64,000 nt of DNA from positions 99,889,967 through 99,953,966 of the forward strand of contig OX422216.1 in the NCBI GenBank assembly GCA_949130495.1. Direction: 5' to 3'. This document shows positions 32,067 through 44,745 of the stretch, one piece after another. Under the pieces are notes generated by a model. It worked only from the letters and a program-made list of their open reading frames with translations. It had not been told where the DNA came from and did no database searches. Both the position numbers and the translations under genes were made by a program. Each line of letters opens with the position of its first letter. Position 1 is the stretch's first letter. The DNA comes from Sambucus nigra (Eukaryota > Streptophyta > Magnoliopsida > Dipsacales > Adoxaceae).

Positions 32067-34938
32067 TGTGACACCCCGACTAATTAAATACCGGGTAGCT
32101 ACTCCTTTATGAAATTAATTCAGAATATCAAGTTGGCTCAGTCTTAGCACCACTGTCGAAAAACATTTAATTTTATTACTAGCCACCTAATATTTAAAAA
32201 GAGAGATGCCAAATTTTATTAATTAAGTTAACATAATCCAAATAATTAAGTCAATAACCATTAATCGCATAAAAAATCTCAAATGAATAATCAACGAAAA
32301 GAAGTAAATTTAATCTGGAGTAAGCACTCCAATAATAATACCAAGGTAAAATAGAGTCCCGATACAAGAGTCTGAATAAATAAACCAATGTCTGAAATAA
32401 AACTAAAAGTCTGAGAATGCTATCTCTAAATGGAAATGGGCGACATGCCCTAACAGATGAGTAACCCTGAGTATAATCAATGTAAAATGTTGAGGTGTCT
32501 ACTATCGAGGTCCTGTAACTTCCACAGCAGCTACAACACGTCACTGGAATGGAACTCCTATGCTTGGCATCCCAGTGGATGGGCACCTAAAATATTTTTG
32601 AAGAAAAATAAAATTGAAAGCAAACGGGTCAGAGACCGATGTGAAAATAGTTTAAAATATAGCAAGTATTTAATTGCATTAAACAGTGAATATTAAAAAC
32701 ATGTTAGTTACGTGCTCTCACATGAGTTTCTCACTTCTCATCTAGTGTGCATGCCTAACGTATATCCGTAACCCGTCCTAGTTATGCCGTTAACTATCTA
32801 GTATGTACCACTTCATGCCCTCACATTCTAATATAGGGGTTTATTCAAGACATTCTAACATGACCTGCGTGTATCTCACCTTTTTATTTCCCATATTAAT
32901 TTATAATAATTATTATAGGAAATTCTCATTTTTAATCCTTCTAAAAATGTCTCAAGTATACACATTCACTTTAACAAAGGATCTGTTATAATTACAAGTA
33001 TATTAATCTCAACATAAATATACAATTAGGGAAACCCTAGGCTAAGCTGCGGTGCACACATACTCTGCTATCGAATCCTGGTACATCACGTACATAAGGA
33101 CTACGAGTTCTGAATCTCTCAGGAACCATTTCAATAAGCAAAATTACACATATTGGAGGCGAACATAGTTCACATACCCATGGGTCACGCACATACCTAC
33201 GTTCCCATGGTCAGCTGACTTATTAACTCACAAATAAGTCATTCACAACCCTATGTCCTTAAGGTACCAATATAAATCCCCCCGTAGGCACACAAAGATT
33301 AGATGGCCCTATTCCGAAAGTCGACCTCCCGTGATAGCAAGTATGGTAAGTATGTCATACACATAATAATCCATTTACTAAACATTCACACAACTTAGAT
33401 AACTTATAATATTATTAAAGGTATGTTCTCAATCCCTATACCATTATTCCAATTAGTACATTTTTTTATACTTCCGGATAATATATAATATAATCCACCG
33501 ATACGTCTCACGTCGTATAGTTTTGAGTACTTAAATCTAACCAAAGAGGTTACTACGTCTCCCACTATTCTCAAATATTTTTCCAGTACACTTAACTCCT
33601 TATTTATGTCCCAAATCCTAACTTATTACTCCTACGGGCTTACTCATCGGACACTCGATAATTCAATGCGATAATCCAACCCAATTCTAATGAATTCCTA
33701 TGTTCAAATATAATATCCTACTGGTCTTCGTCAAGTCCTAATGCATTCACATAATCCCCAACTACAACATTCGATGGTCGAAAAACACAAAAATCAAAAA
33801 GGGAAAAATCACCCTTTCTAGGGGGATCGATCGATCGATCCTGGTCTTATCATACCAGATGAGGCTACGGACTTCTTCGTTTTTCAGTTCCAAATTTTTC
33901 CCGAAACCTCATTACAAGATGTGAAATTTTAATATAAGTATATAGGATCATTGTACAACCTAAATACATGATTTTTAATGTCCCAAAACCTTTCAACCAT
34001 CAACAATTAGTAATTTCTTGGATCAAATCTTCATAAAAACCCTAGTTTCCTATTTTCTTCAAGAACCATAATATTGCTCTCCTTAAATCCGTTTTTAGTT
34101 CATCACGGTTTATGTTTTGGTAACTGAATTTCGTCCAGACTAATCTACATCCAATTCCTATCCAAGATTTAGGGTTCTACTCTAAATTCATGAGTTTTCA
34201 TCATCTTTCAAGGGTGTTAACAAATCCTACACTAGCATGGAAGAATTATTCGCTGAAAATTAATGAAATCAAATCACTTGCCTTAGGATTGATGTTCAGA
34301 TCTACTGGTGATGTCAAAGGCTGGTTCTTTCCTTCTCTCCGGTCACAATTCCGTCGAAAGTGGTGGTGGTGGGTGGTGGTTATGGCTTGTAATCCTCCTG
34401 TAACCTCTCCTCTATCTCACTTCTTACTTTTTGGCTGATAATGGACCTAATGGCCATAACAATATCAATTAAATAAACCCTACAATTCGTGGGTCTAATT
34501 TCCTTAAAATTTAAAATGACTAAAATACCCTCCCGGGTTGCCGGTTTGGCCTAAAAATGCCCCGGGACCCAAACTAAACCCCCGTCTAGTGTTTTCTGAC
34601 TATATCGACCTCTCCGGACACTTTGTTGCACTCAAAATGATCATACGGATGATACAATTATAATTTACTTTTTAATCTAATTAAATTGATTCCTGATGCG
34701 ACTGGCACGCGCATTCCAACTTAATTTCCCGAATTGACGTATTTATGACTCGTGATAGTTTTAATAATTTCAATAATTATGTATTACCATATATACTAAG
34801 TAATACTCAATATTATCATCACAGTCAAATACCAACTCACGTCTCGCTAGTATTTAAATCCGGATTACTTCCCAATTAATTCCCATTTAATTTAATTAAT
34901 CCCATTAAATAAAATCATTAAAATTACGGGGTATTACA
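32067..34938 (-). mobile_element. Solo LTR 1 (2872 bp, Del/Tekay-like) in element C
   Basis: TGTGACACCCCG to GGTATTACA is flanked by the exact TSD CAATG (32062-32066 and 34939-34943). The target reading frame of the protease is uninterrupted when it is removed. It is homologous to the second solo LTR at both ends (ccgggtag..tcctttatgaaatt and ggggtattaca). Minus orientation is inferred from a promoter-like and leader-like order on that strand (start TGTAATACCCCG at 34938, then a CCACCACC leader). Internal element parts are absent, so it is a solo LTR left by recombination. A GATCGATCGATCGATC tract lies at 33825-33840. Confidence 0.82.
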
Positions 34939-34943
34939 CAATG

Positions 34944-35230
34944 CTTAAAATTCGCAACCAATTTTGATGTGGGACTTGTGAAGGGCGATCAAAAAGTAGC
35001 TCAGGAATGCTACTATTCATCTTCCGAACAAGAAGAGTTGGAAGATGCCAGGAAGAAGACCACCACTTACCAAGTGGATGAGTCTGAAGATTTAGAGATT
35101 GAGACATTGGACTCCAAGGATGAACCAGAGCTTGTGAAGGGTCAGGTCATGGAAGCAATGGAAAACATTATTCTGGACGATGAACGACCAGAGTGAACAA
35201 CTTAAATTGGCACCTCACTGGATCCGATGA
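34944..35230 (+). pseudogene. Element C protease-RT linker
   Basis: LKIRNQFDVGLVKGDQKVAQEC continues the protease region after the solo LTR. The acidic linker 'ESEDLEIETLDSKDEPELVK' matches element B near 15720 (DEIEDAEIKTLDPRDES). A stop at 35194 interrupts it. Confidence 0.7.
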
Positions 35231-36303
35231 TAAAGTAAACGTTAGTGGCATTTTTTAGGCATAGGAAGCAAGCTTTTGCGTGGAGTCATGAAGATATGGC
35301 GAGAATAGACCCAGCCTTCCTGTGCTACGAACTCAATGTTAATAAGGCGATGAAATCGGTGAATCAAAGGAGAAGGGTCTTCATCCCAGAAAAGAACCAA
35401 GCTATTGAGGAGGAAGTTGAGAAACTGCAAAAGGCCTCTTTTATTAAGGATGTCAAATATCCTGAGTGGTTAGACAATGTGGTGATGGTTAAAAAGAAGA
35501 ACAATAAATGGAGGATGTGTGTTGATTTCACAGATCTAAACAAAGCCTTCCCAAAATATCACTTCCCACTGCCCCGAATAAACCAGCTAGTAGATGCCAC
35601 CTCGGGGTATGAATTATTGAGCTTTATGGATGCTTATTCTGGCTATAACCAGATTAAGATGAAATCAGAAGACAGGGATAGTACCTCTTTTATTACCCCA
35701 AGGGGAACATACCGCTACAATATTATGCCTTTTGGTCTTAAAAATGCAGGTGCTACGTACCAGCGTCTAATGAACAAGGTGTTCGTGGAGCAAATCAGCA
35801 TAAACATGGAGGTTTACGTTGATGACATGCTGACTAAGAGCAAGAAAGCTGCTGACCACATAGTTGACCTAAGCCAAACATTTAATCAACTGGAGAAATA
35901 TCAGATGAAGCTGAACCCGACCAAGTGGGTATTTGGTGTACAAGAAGGTATGTTCCTCGGGTATATTGTGAATCAGCGGGGCATCAAAGAGAATCCTGAC
36001 AAGATGAAAGCTTTGCTAGAGCTATAATCTCCAACTCGAAGAAGGAAGTACAAAGCCTCAAGGGGCGTGTTGCATCTCTCAACAGGTTTGTCTCACGAGC
36101 AACTGATAGATGTCTTTAAAACACTCAAAAAAACTTTCGAGTGGAATGATGAGTGTGAGAAGTCGTTCCAAGAGTTGAAAAGATATTTGGGGACACCTCC
36201 TTTGCTATCCAGGCCGGTAGTGGGAGAGAAATTATACTTGTACCTGGCTATCTCAGAAAGTGCTGTCAGTTCAGCGTTGATAAGAGTAGAGGACAAAATA
36301 TAA
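35231..36303 (+). pseudogene. Element C reverse transcriptase
   Basis: A 260-codon open stretch (35245-36024) covers most of RT. It has FAWSHEDMARIDPAF, 'KKNNKWRMCVDFTDLNKAFP', 'LSFMDAYSGYNQIKM', 'FGLKNAGATYQRLMNKVF', the catalytic YVDDM at about 35815-35830, and FLGYIVNQRGIKENPDK. A stop at 36025 and a frameshift precede the connection part (FEWNDECEKSFQELKRYLGT). This is the best preserved RT in the window, but the frame is still broken on both sides. Confidence 0.9.
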
Positions 36304-36725
36304 AGACCAATGTATTATACAAGCAAAGCATTCCGAGGAGCGGAGATCAGATATCCATGATTGGAGAAGCTGGCATTAGCATTGATCGAGGCAAGCAGGA
36401 GGATGAAACCATACTTCCAGTCCCACACTATAGTGGTGTACACCAATATTCCACTCAGACATGCTTTGCACAAACAGGAGAAATTCGGAAGATTGATGTA
36501 TTGGGAGGTGGAATTAGGCGAGTATGATATTATTTATGAACCAAGGTTTTCGCTCAAAGGGAAGGCAGTGGCAAATTTTATTGCGGAGTTCACTTACCCA
36601 GATACCTCCGACCAACATGGGTCTAATGAAGAAAAACCCATGGATGTTAGAGGATCATCAAAGACTGTCTCTAATCAGCATCCATCAGTAGATATGCTGG
36701 AGGGGATAGTAACCGAGCAATAAGA
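36304..36725 (+). pseudogene. Element C first RNase H
   Basis: It has MKPYFQSHTIVVYTNIPLRH (36401-36460), 'HKQEKFGRLMYWEVELGEYD' and 'FSLKGKAVANFIAEFT' (36548-36595), followed by a variable linker. The blocks are those of gypsy RNase H. TNIPL replaces the usual TD.PL block, and a stop at 36358 precedes the main part. Confidence 0.78.
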
Positions 36726-36819
36726 ATCCTCTGATAAAATCCCAGTGTGTAGAGATGATAAGAGGAAGTACCAAATTTTCCATTAGGGAAATTTGTCAGA
36801 CTAAGAGTTTGATAATTGT

Positions 36820-37190
36820 ATCCCGGTATGGAATTTATATGTTGATGGCTTTTGAACAGTCCTGATGGATTGGATATAGAATATGCTTCGCGTTTCTAAT
36901 TCAAAGCTTCCAACGATGAAGATGAATATGAAGCTATGATTGTGGGTCTCAGTTTAGCCAAAACACTGAATGCAGAGCAAGTCACGGTGTTTAATGATTC
37001 ACAGCTAGTTGTAAATCAAATTCTCGGGCTATACGCGACGAAGGGAGACTTTATATCTAGGTATCATGCCAAAGCTATGGAGATTGTGTCCAATTTTACA
37101 GCAGTCCAAGTGATCAGAATACCAAGACTGGAAAATACGAGGGATGACGCATTAGCTCGGTTAGCCTCGGCTACCCGCACCGATCTGTGA
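36820..37190 (+). pseudogene. Element C second (Tat-type) RNase H
   Basis: LYVDG at about 36835 is followed by a stop. The later blocks are 'DEDEYEAMIVGLSLAKTLNA', 'VFNDSQLVVNQILGLYATKG' and 'IPRLENTRDDALARLASAT'. The acidic residues of blocks 2 and 4 are present. The domain is absent from element B because of its deletion. Confidence 0.75.
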
Positions 37191-38349
37191 AGAAAGATTC
37201 CTATAGAAATACTAGCGGACCAAAGAATCGATGAAGATTTGATGGTGAGGTTCATCACGTTGGACATGGGACCTTCCTGGATTGATCCCATTAGAGCGTA
37301 CATCAAAGAATGAATTTTACCAACTAAACAACTTGTAGCCAAAAGGCTTAAGTTCAAAGCTGCTCGATATGTGTTAAAAAATGGAATTATTTACAGAAGG
37401 GGAATGATAGCAGGCCTACAGAGATGTGTTCATCCATCGGAAGTTAAATATCTGATAGAAAAAATTCACGAAGGCTCTTGTGGAGATCATGTAATAGGTC
37501 GGACCCTCCTGCAGAGGATGATGACGCAGGGATACTATTGGCCAACGATGCGAGCTGATTGTAAAACTTATGCCAAGAAATGAGATAAGTGTCAATGGTT
37601 CTCTACCATACGAAGAAGTCCACAGGCATTATTAACCCCAATTACTTCCCCTTGGCCATTTGCCATGTGGGGAATAGACTTGGTCGGGCCTTTACCAACT
37701 ACTATAGGACAATTTAAATACTTAGTAGTTGTTGTTGATTATTTCACAAAATAGGTGGAAGCTGAACCTCTCATTGACATGGCCTATGAAAAGGGTTTAT
37801 CAGTTCATATGGAAGAAAATTATTTGTAGGTATGGTCTGCCACATGACTTTATCACTGATTGTGGTACCCAATTTGATAATGAGGAGTTTGCAACGTATT
37901 GTCATCAGACCAATGTCCAGAAGATCCATTCTTCACCAGGCCATCCCCAGAGAAATGGGCAAACGGAGGTGACGAACTGAACTCTACTCAACGGGTTAAA
38001 GAAACGATTGGATGACGCAAAAGGGAACTGGATTAATGAACTACATTCTGTATGATGGGCTTACCGAACAACTCCCCAAATAGAAACTGTGGAATCTCCT
38101 TACATGTTAGCCTTTGGAAGTGAAACTGCCATGTTCTATAATAAAAGAGTTAAGAAATATGATCTTAAGGAGGGAGATTATGTACTTAAGAAAGTCATTC
38201 AGAAGCATAATAAGCTAGAGGCCAACTAGCATGGGCCTTATCGTGTAACATCGATTGTTCGACATGGAGCCTACAGAATAGAAACTTTAGAAGGGGAAGA
38301 AATAAAAAATGCATGGAATGCAGAGCATCTACATAAATATTATCAGTAG
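37191..38349 (+). pseudogene. Element C integrase
   Basis: The zinc region is 'LQRCVHPSEVKYLIEKIHEG' (37410-37475) with DKCQ near 37590. The core has WGIDLVGPLPT (37670-37705), ITDCGTQFDNEEF (37853-37891) and NGQTEVTN (37956-37980). Next come AYRTTPQ and SPYMLAFGSETA, then a jump to 'MFYNKRVKKYDLKEGDYVLK'. About 160 bp present in B are missing at that jump. The stop is at 38347-38349 after HLHKYYQ. Six or more stops interrupt it. Confidence 0.82.
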
Positions 38350-39163
38350 TGTAAATTCACATGTATTCCGTTCTTTCAATATGAATAAAATGATATTTTC
38401 CCCATTTTCTTTTTAGTTCATTTTTTTTCGGAGTACTAGTGCTACACACTACACTTGAATTTAGCAAGAAGGCATCAACAACCACCAACTAAGGTTTTCT
38501 CCGGCGATGCATTTGTTGGATTTTCTCACCATCGTGTTTCGGGTGTTTACCCATTATTTGTTGGGGTTTGGGCCTACCTGGGTTTGGGCCTGGGTCTTCT
38601 TAGGTGTGTCCCTTGATGGGATGCAATTTCTTTGCCCTTGTTGGGCTCTGTTTTGTGTTAGTTTTGGTGGGGTATGCCCGGTTACTGTTCTATATACTCA
38701 TAAAATTTCCCCCCAAAAAATCTAAGGTTGGTTGGCATATCAGCAACCACCAACTAAGGTTGGTCGGTATCAATAAACTTAACCAATAATGTTGGCATAA
38801 CAATCATACAAGGCAAGTACTGTTTGATTATGGGTGACCTCAAGGGGCATCCAAAACTAGGCAAGAAGATGGGTGACTTCAAGGGGCATCCACTGCCTAG
38901 GCACCAAGGTAATCTAGATAAGATTGATACAACTAAGCAGGACCATGGGATGAAAACAATTCCATTGCATAGGCACTTATGGGTGACAAGTCACTACAAC
39001 TAGGTAATAAATGGGGCATAGTTCCATTGTCTAGGCAATTAAAACCGAACAGGATGAATTATCGCTTTATAAATATATATACTTATCAAAAGAAAATTAC
39101 AATTTATTTCCAAGGAAAGACAATTACAAAACAATGAACTTTTCTTTATTAAATACAAATCTC
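38350..39163. repeat. Element C 3' region with degenerate repeats
   Basis: It contains two copies of 'aaccaccaactaaggtt' (38470-38490 and 38742-38760), a degenerate counterpart of the CCAACCGGAGTTGG units of element B. It also contains duplicated 'gggtgac.tcaaggggcatcca' blocks at 38830-38893. It shares blocks with 12203-12514 of element B in inverted orientation. The array is much smaller than in B. No gene was seen. Confidence 0.6.
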
Positions 39164-40377
39164 CTATTCTATTGGCCTTTTTCCTTCCGATTTTGGTACA
39201 GGTTCCATTCCAGCGGGCGAATCATCTAAAGCATTAGGAGAGTTGATAAAATTCATATCTCGCAGCATTCTGATGTTGCTCGAACTCGATCGATCAAGAA
39301 AATGTTGAGGTCTAGATATCTCAAAGTCTTCATGAAGATGGTAGTCGCCAAGATATTTGGAGATCAACCATTGAGGAATGGCACGAGCTAGAATCCAACT
39401 GGCATCTAGCTTAAAGGGAGGCACAGGCAGATCAAGTAATCCAGGCTCATACCAATCCCATAAGGAATTCCCTTTCTCAATTTTCATCACAGTCAAGGCA
39501 TTCAGCCATCCTTATTTGTACCCCTCATTATTTGATTGTTTCAACCGGGCATCGAGATGTCATAAAGCTTCATTGTATTCCCCCATCCAATATTCTCTGG
39601 GTTATTTGTGGAATTGATAAGTCAATCTCTCCACATGTTGATGAAGTTTTTTCACTAAGGTCTCTTTATTTTCCAACGTGATTGGAAAGTTGCTCGGTAA
39701 GACTTTGAATTTTTTGGGAGATCTCAACTAGAGCTTTATTTTTGGCTTTCATCTAAACAGCCTGATTACCTAAGGCTTGTTGAGTCCTAGTCTAGCTCTA
39801 CCCCGCGAGGAAGATGTAGGCCTAGCTCGTTTCAAAGCCTCCAATTCTTCTCTCAATGCATCATTTTCAGCTTCCAAAAATGAGATGCCCTCATCACTAA
39901 CCGGGACCAGAGCTCCAGCAGAAGAAGCAAATTTTAATTGTCTCATTTCTTCTCCCAAGGTAATATTTTCTTCTTCCAACAGTTTGGCAATGTTTTTGTT
40001 CTCCTTAATCTCAAGTTTGAGCACTCTCTCTCTCTTTTTATGGGCTGAAATGAACTTGTCATAACCCCGATCAGCACTCAACTGTCGGTACTTCTTCTCA
40101 TGACCCTCATGCAGAAGTGCAGTGGTTTATTTGTGTTGAAGTTGAAGTTCCTCGATGTTCCCTGAAGATTTTCAATCATTTCATAGTAAGCAGCATTATT
40201 AGCTACTGCCCCATCAAGCAGACATTTTAAATATTGGTAAGCCTTAATTGCTCGCACAGAGGCATCTGGTCCAATGATATTGAATATTTCTTCTTTAGTG
40301 AAGTTTGTATGACCAGCCTTGAAGTAATCATTACATTTGTTCATAAACTCTGTATCATGAGCTAACAAGAGTTCCAT
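39164..40377 (-). pseudogene. Antisense ORF 2 of element C (coiled-coil protein, unknown function)
   Basis: Starts MELLLAHDTEFMNKCNDYF at 40377 and is the counterpart of 10928-12202 in B. Coiled-coil segments lie at 40081-39800 (REELEALKRARPTSS). The C-terminal part, 39496-39164, is open: 'LWDWYEPGLLDLPVPPFKLD', 'ISKYLGDYHLHEDFEISRPQ', 'DDSPAGMEPVPKSEGKRPIE'. Frameshifts lie near 40090 and 39770. C keeps frame where B is shifted, and the reverse, so both derive from a longer intact ancestor. I do not know the family. Confidence 0.6.
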
Positions 40378-40544
40378 CCTGGCAACAAACTAGCAAAGAA
40401 AAGTAAAAATGGATCAACAACAATTAAGATCGATCAAGTAAAGGAGAAAACAAAAAATAAAAACAACGTCCATTTTATTAATCACAGTAAGAGAAAGTAC
40501 AACCAAGGTTTCGATGAAAGAAAAAAAATAGAAAAACAACATAA

Positions 40545-41462
40545 TGTAACACCCCTCCCAATTAAATATCGGGTGATCAGTCCTTTATGAAATTTAAAAC
40601 AGAATGTTCGGTTGGTTCATTCTTAGAATCACTGTCAAAAACAAAATAACTTATTTAATTACGTAATATAATTAAGCTAAGTGTCAAAACATTTTTCTCA
40701 TTAATTAAAACCATTTAATGACCAAACCAAGAAATTTAATATAAACCATCCATGCATAATTATTTACTATAAATACTGAATCAGAATCACATGCTGAAAT
40801 AAATATGACTGGATAAAACATTCCAGATCAAAACCCTAAACCAAAATAATAATAACCATCAATCCCAATGAAAATGAACGAGAAATAAAGTGAACATAAT
40901 CTCTGAAAGATGTCCAAGGAAACGGGCGACACATGCCCTAAATAGAATCTCTATAAAGAATGGAAATGAAATAATCGAGGCGTCTAATACAAAGACCTAC
41001 AGCTTCCACAACAGTTGCAGCACGCCAAGCAATCCGAGTCTCTAAGCCTGATGTCCCTGTGGCTGAGCACCTGATATAATACATACATATAGTAAGAGAG
41101 AGAAGAGATGCAAGAAACGGGTCAGAGCCCGATGTGTAAAAATATTTGTTTAAGCAAGTATTTAAAAATTTCAGTTATGCAAGTATCAAGTGCATGTTAG
41201 TTCGAACTCTCACATGAGATTCTCACCTCTCTTCTATTGTGCACGACTAATGTGTATCTAATTTCCTCCTTAGCTATACCACCCAATATAACTAGTTTGA
41301 ATCCATCATAATAGTATTTAACCTCACTATTAGTAAACCCGTATCGCCCATACAATACGTTATTAAATTAGCTTATGTCGAATTGCTAATTAATATATCT
41401 TCCCATTTTCATAACAAATCGATTATACTCTTAAGATTGTCTTAACAAATTTACATGCCTAT
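40545..41462 (-). mobile_element. Solo LTR 2, left part (Del/Tekay-like, split by element D)
   Basis: TGTAACACCCCTCCCAATTAA starts here after 'cataa', and the other end at 52140 is followed by 'tataa', a near-perfect 5-bp TSD. It is homologous to solo LTR 1 (ccgggt..tcctttatgaaatt, ..gttggttcattcttag..cactgtc). Element D interrupts it after 41462. Net length is about 2.8 kb, close to solo LTR 1. Orientation is inferred to be minus. Confidence 0.78.
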
Positions 41463-42905
41463 TGACGCGAGGCGAACCGAGTGCTCGTGTAGGGACACTA
41501 TCGTTGATTTCGGCTCCCGCTCGACGTGCAAAAGAATAGACCTAAGCTACGGCTACACTTGACAAGCAAGTAAAGCGGTAAGTCGGGTATCGAGAATCCA
41601 CAGGGAGTTATTAAATTTTAGATGTTAATTGTTTAATTACTTCAGGAATAAAAGTGTAAAAGGTGATGTGTGGTTATCGTGAATAAAGAAAATGAGAAGT
41701 TACGCTAAATTAAAGGAAAGCGAGGATCGGGATCGCATTCTACCAAACGGATCGAAACAACTACTAACTAGAGTTAAGGCTCGAAAGCAATCTAATCGAG
41801 CATTTCCAATTAAGCATAAACATCACACAATAAGGAATTTAAGCCAAAGTTGCGAGATTAAACATTTAACGGAAAATGGTCGCACGCGGATTAAATTCGG
41901 ATTGTCGCTATAAACACTAAAGTTGCATGACAAATAAAGTTAAACGCATAACAATCCAACTTTAATACACGCGGATTCAATTAAACGCGATTTTGCACTA
42001 GACCTAGTTTTCGGAGCTCGGGGCCCGAAAATGGCGGAAATGAAATCCCGACCCTATTTATCTAAGGTCTATGCATGAATTAAACTAAATTATGCTAATT
42101 AGACTAAGAAAGCAAGAATTAAAGCATGTAAACTAATTAGAAAGCAAGGAAATAATGAATACAAACTATATTAATGGTGAGGGTAATGAATAATACAACT
42201 TACAATCCAAATGGGGTGTCAAACCTAAGAGAATTGAAGCCAAACCAAGCAAAAACCCCAAACCCTAGCTAAGAACTAACCTAAAAACGTATGAAACTAA
42301 TTCTCCTTGGATATTACAACAAAATTAGCTTATATAGTAAGTTAGAATAAAAGAAAAGAAGAAAGAAAAGAAAAGAAAATATCTGCAGAAAAACAGGGGA
42401 TCGATCGATCGACCCCTTTGGTCGATCGATCGACAGTGTAATTCGTGGCAAAAATAAGAAGAGTCGATCGATCGACCCTTATGGTCGATAGATCGACCAA
42501 GCAGGGGCAGCCTGCAATCCTCCCTGTTTTGGCATACAATCCAACGTCGCTCCAATCGCCGTAACTTTGTCGTTATGCATCGGAATCGCGCACCGTTTGC
42601 GGCCACGCGAAGCTAGCGAGGAGGGATACAACTTCCGTGTAGATGTCGGGCCAGGTGCCCAAGCTGTCAAAAGACTAAAATGCCCTTGCGCGTGCGGTTG
42701 TGTACGGAAATCGAGCGAAACGCATCCGGACTTCACACTTAGCATCCAAATACCTACAAAAGCTCAATTAACCCCTGCAAAACATGTTATCATAGAAATC
42801 CGAGGGTTGTCTGGTTAACGAGCATAAATATAGGGAATAAGATACCCGAGGGGGCTAATAACGCGTATGTTAACGGGTGAAATACGCAATATTTCCGCCG
42901 TATCA
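41463..42905 (-). repeat. Element D left LTR (3' LTR)
   Basis: TGACGCGAGG to CCGTATCA, 1443 bp. The minus-strand TATA box TACTATATAAGC is at 42328-42339. A cluster of four GGTCGATCGATCGACC-type palindromes lies at 42396-42498, 57 bp upstream of the TATA box in the LTR's sense. Confidence 0.95.
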
Positions 42906-42942
42906 CACCCCCTAACTTACACATTGCTAGTCCCTAGCAATG
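42906..42942 (-). promoter_or_regulatory. Polypurine tract of element D with adjacent hairpin
   Basis: The minus strand reads TAAGTTAGGGGGTG directly before the 3' LTR start TGATACGG. Just upstream, CATTGCTAG..CTAGCAATG (42922-42930 with 42934-42942) forms a perfect 9-bp stem with a 3-base loop. Confidence 0.75.
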
Positions 42943-44745
42943 AAATAAGATGCAACAAGAAGAACAAGTAAACCAACACAGGAGAGAGTACAAAAGTATG
43001 GTATAAAAGCAATAAAAAGATAAGGCCACTTTCGCGGGCGATTCGATTGCATTTAGCGTATGCAATAAGCCGTTAAACCCCTAGGTTACCCTAGTGGACG
43101 AGTGTCGTCTCGTGAGGGTTTTCAGGGATGAAACCCACAAACATCATAAAGTTTCCTCAAAATATGCCCAATCAAGTAAGACAAACTCATCAGTGCGAAC
43201 AAGATTTCAACATGTTATTAGCATAGCAAACGAATTCGCATGAGAAGTCCGTAGTTATTAACATTATCGAATGCACCTCAATGAATTGAAACTCTAACAT
43301 GTGGGAGGGAAGTGAGCATATGCAAGGTATGATTTGGCGAAAAACTTAAATAATTCGGATACTAAACATCAAAGCATGCATACATTCAATCCTCACGGGT
43401 ATTACGCTCAACAAATGAATTCACTATGAAAAGGGAGGTAATACACGGGACATGCGGGCATAAAGAGTAAATGTAAATGGAAACTAGGCCGCGCACATGT
43501 CACGAATGAGGAACGCTATATAGGAAATAAAAATTGCAATCTCAGTGAAAGGATACCGCACACTAAAAGAGGCGAAATGCATTTTCACAGATTATCAAAA
43601 CTATTTAAACTTTTGAATTACATCTACTTAAGATCACATAGGACTTGTAATAGGGTTGTAATGTATGGCTAGGCTAGGGTACGAAATGAAAGGGATATGT
43701 ACGGATTCAACGTGTTTGGGGATGAAACTCAGAATAATGTAAAAAGTGGGCAATATCAAAAGTTGGACAAGAATGTCCAAACGAGCATAGATATAACAAT
43801 CGAGAGAGTAATCAAAGCTTATTGAAACACTACAAACAATATTTACAACTTTCTCTTTCTTTTTCTTTTCTTCCTTTTTCTCACTTTTTCTTTTGTTTTC
43901 TTTGCTTTTTGCTTTCTCTTTTTCACTACTTTCTTTTTCTGACACTTCTTACTCTTTTCATACTCAAATTGCAACCACACAACAATAATAACATTCAATT
44001 CCAAGTAACATTCCAAACAAAGGTATGTAAGGTGTATGTATGGCTTAAAACTCCAATTTGGAGTTGGTTATGGGATTTTTGGGTAATGAAACGAAAGGCT
44101 AGTATATAGGCTCAAAGGGGTTGACTAGGGAACATATAAAGGTGAGGTCAAGGTCATATGGGTGATATATCAAAGAGGGCCTATGATCATTTCACAAAGT
44201 ATACGCAATTCGCGAGTCAAAACAACATATGAAAATCATGCTCAAGTAACACATTTCAATGATGAACTCGATTAATGAACGGTCAATGAAAGAATAAAGA
44301 GATTACCAACGACTGTAACGTTTTCAATGAGAAAAGAATAGTGTATACACTCACAAATGAAGATAAGTCTCTAATCTCACTCGGTGTAAGTATATACAAT
44401 GCAGCAAAAGCATACCGAGTTATAAAAATCTTAAGCCAATTCAATATAACAAGGAAAGTGCATATGCTCAAGGGATAAAGTTTAATTCATGAAGTTATTC
44501 ATAATATTAATGATTTGAGGACTAAAGTCTAATAACTTCTAAAATCGAGAACATGCATAGTTGAATTGTCTATTTGATCGGGCAATTATTAAAATTTATC
44601 ATCGGAAACAAGGCAAAATGCCCAATAAAGGAGAAAAACGAAAGAAAATATTTTTGAAATTTTTCAAATTTTAACAAAAAGGCATACTTAGTAACTAAAT
44701 GTGAGCAAATCCATGGACTACACATGAAATGGATAGAATATCCTA
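42943..44745. other. Element D 3' noncoding region
   Basis: No convincing ORF was found. The plus strand at 43846-43960 is nearly pure pyrimidine (ctttttcttttcttcc), so the minus strand is a purine tract encoding only K/E-rich low-complexity peptide. The remainder is AT-rich and unassigned. Confidence 0.5.

Noticed and set aside
34190..34438. 82-codon plus-strand ORF with W-rich centre
   Set aside because: It lies in a solo LTR whose inferred orientation is minus, in the CCACCACC leader-like region; not conserved in solo LTR 2 by eye.
41692..42818. Small ORFs in the LTRs of element D, including an RSID-repeat frame
   Set aside because: They occur identically in both LTRs, overlap on both strands, and the RSID repeat is only the translation of the GATCGATC palindromes.
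43634..44109. K/E-rich minus-strand ORF and S/F/L-rich plus-strand ORF
   Set aside because: Both are readings of one purine/pyrimidine tract and have no family resemblance.
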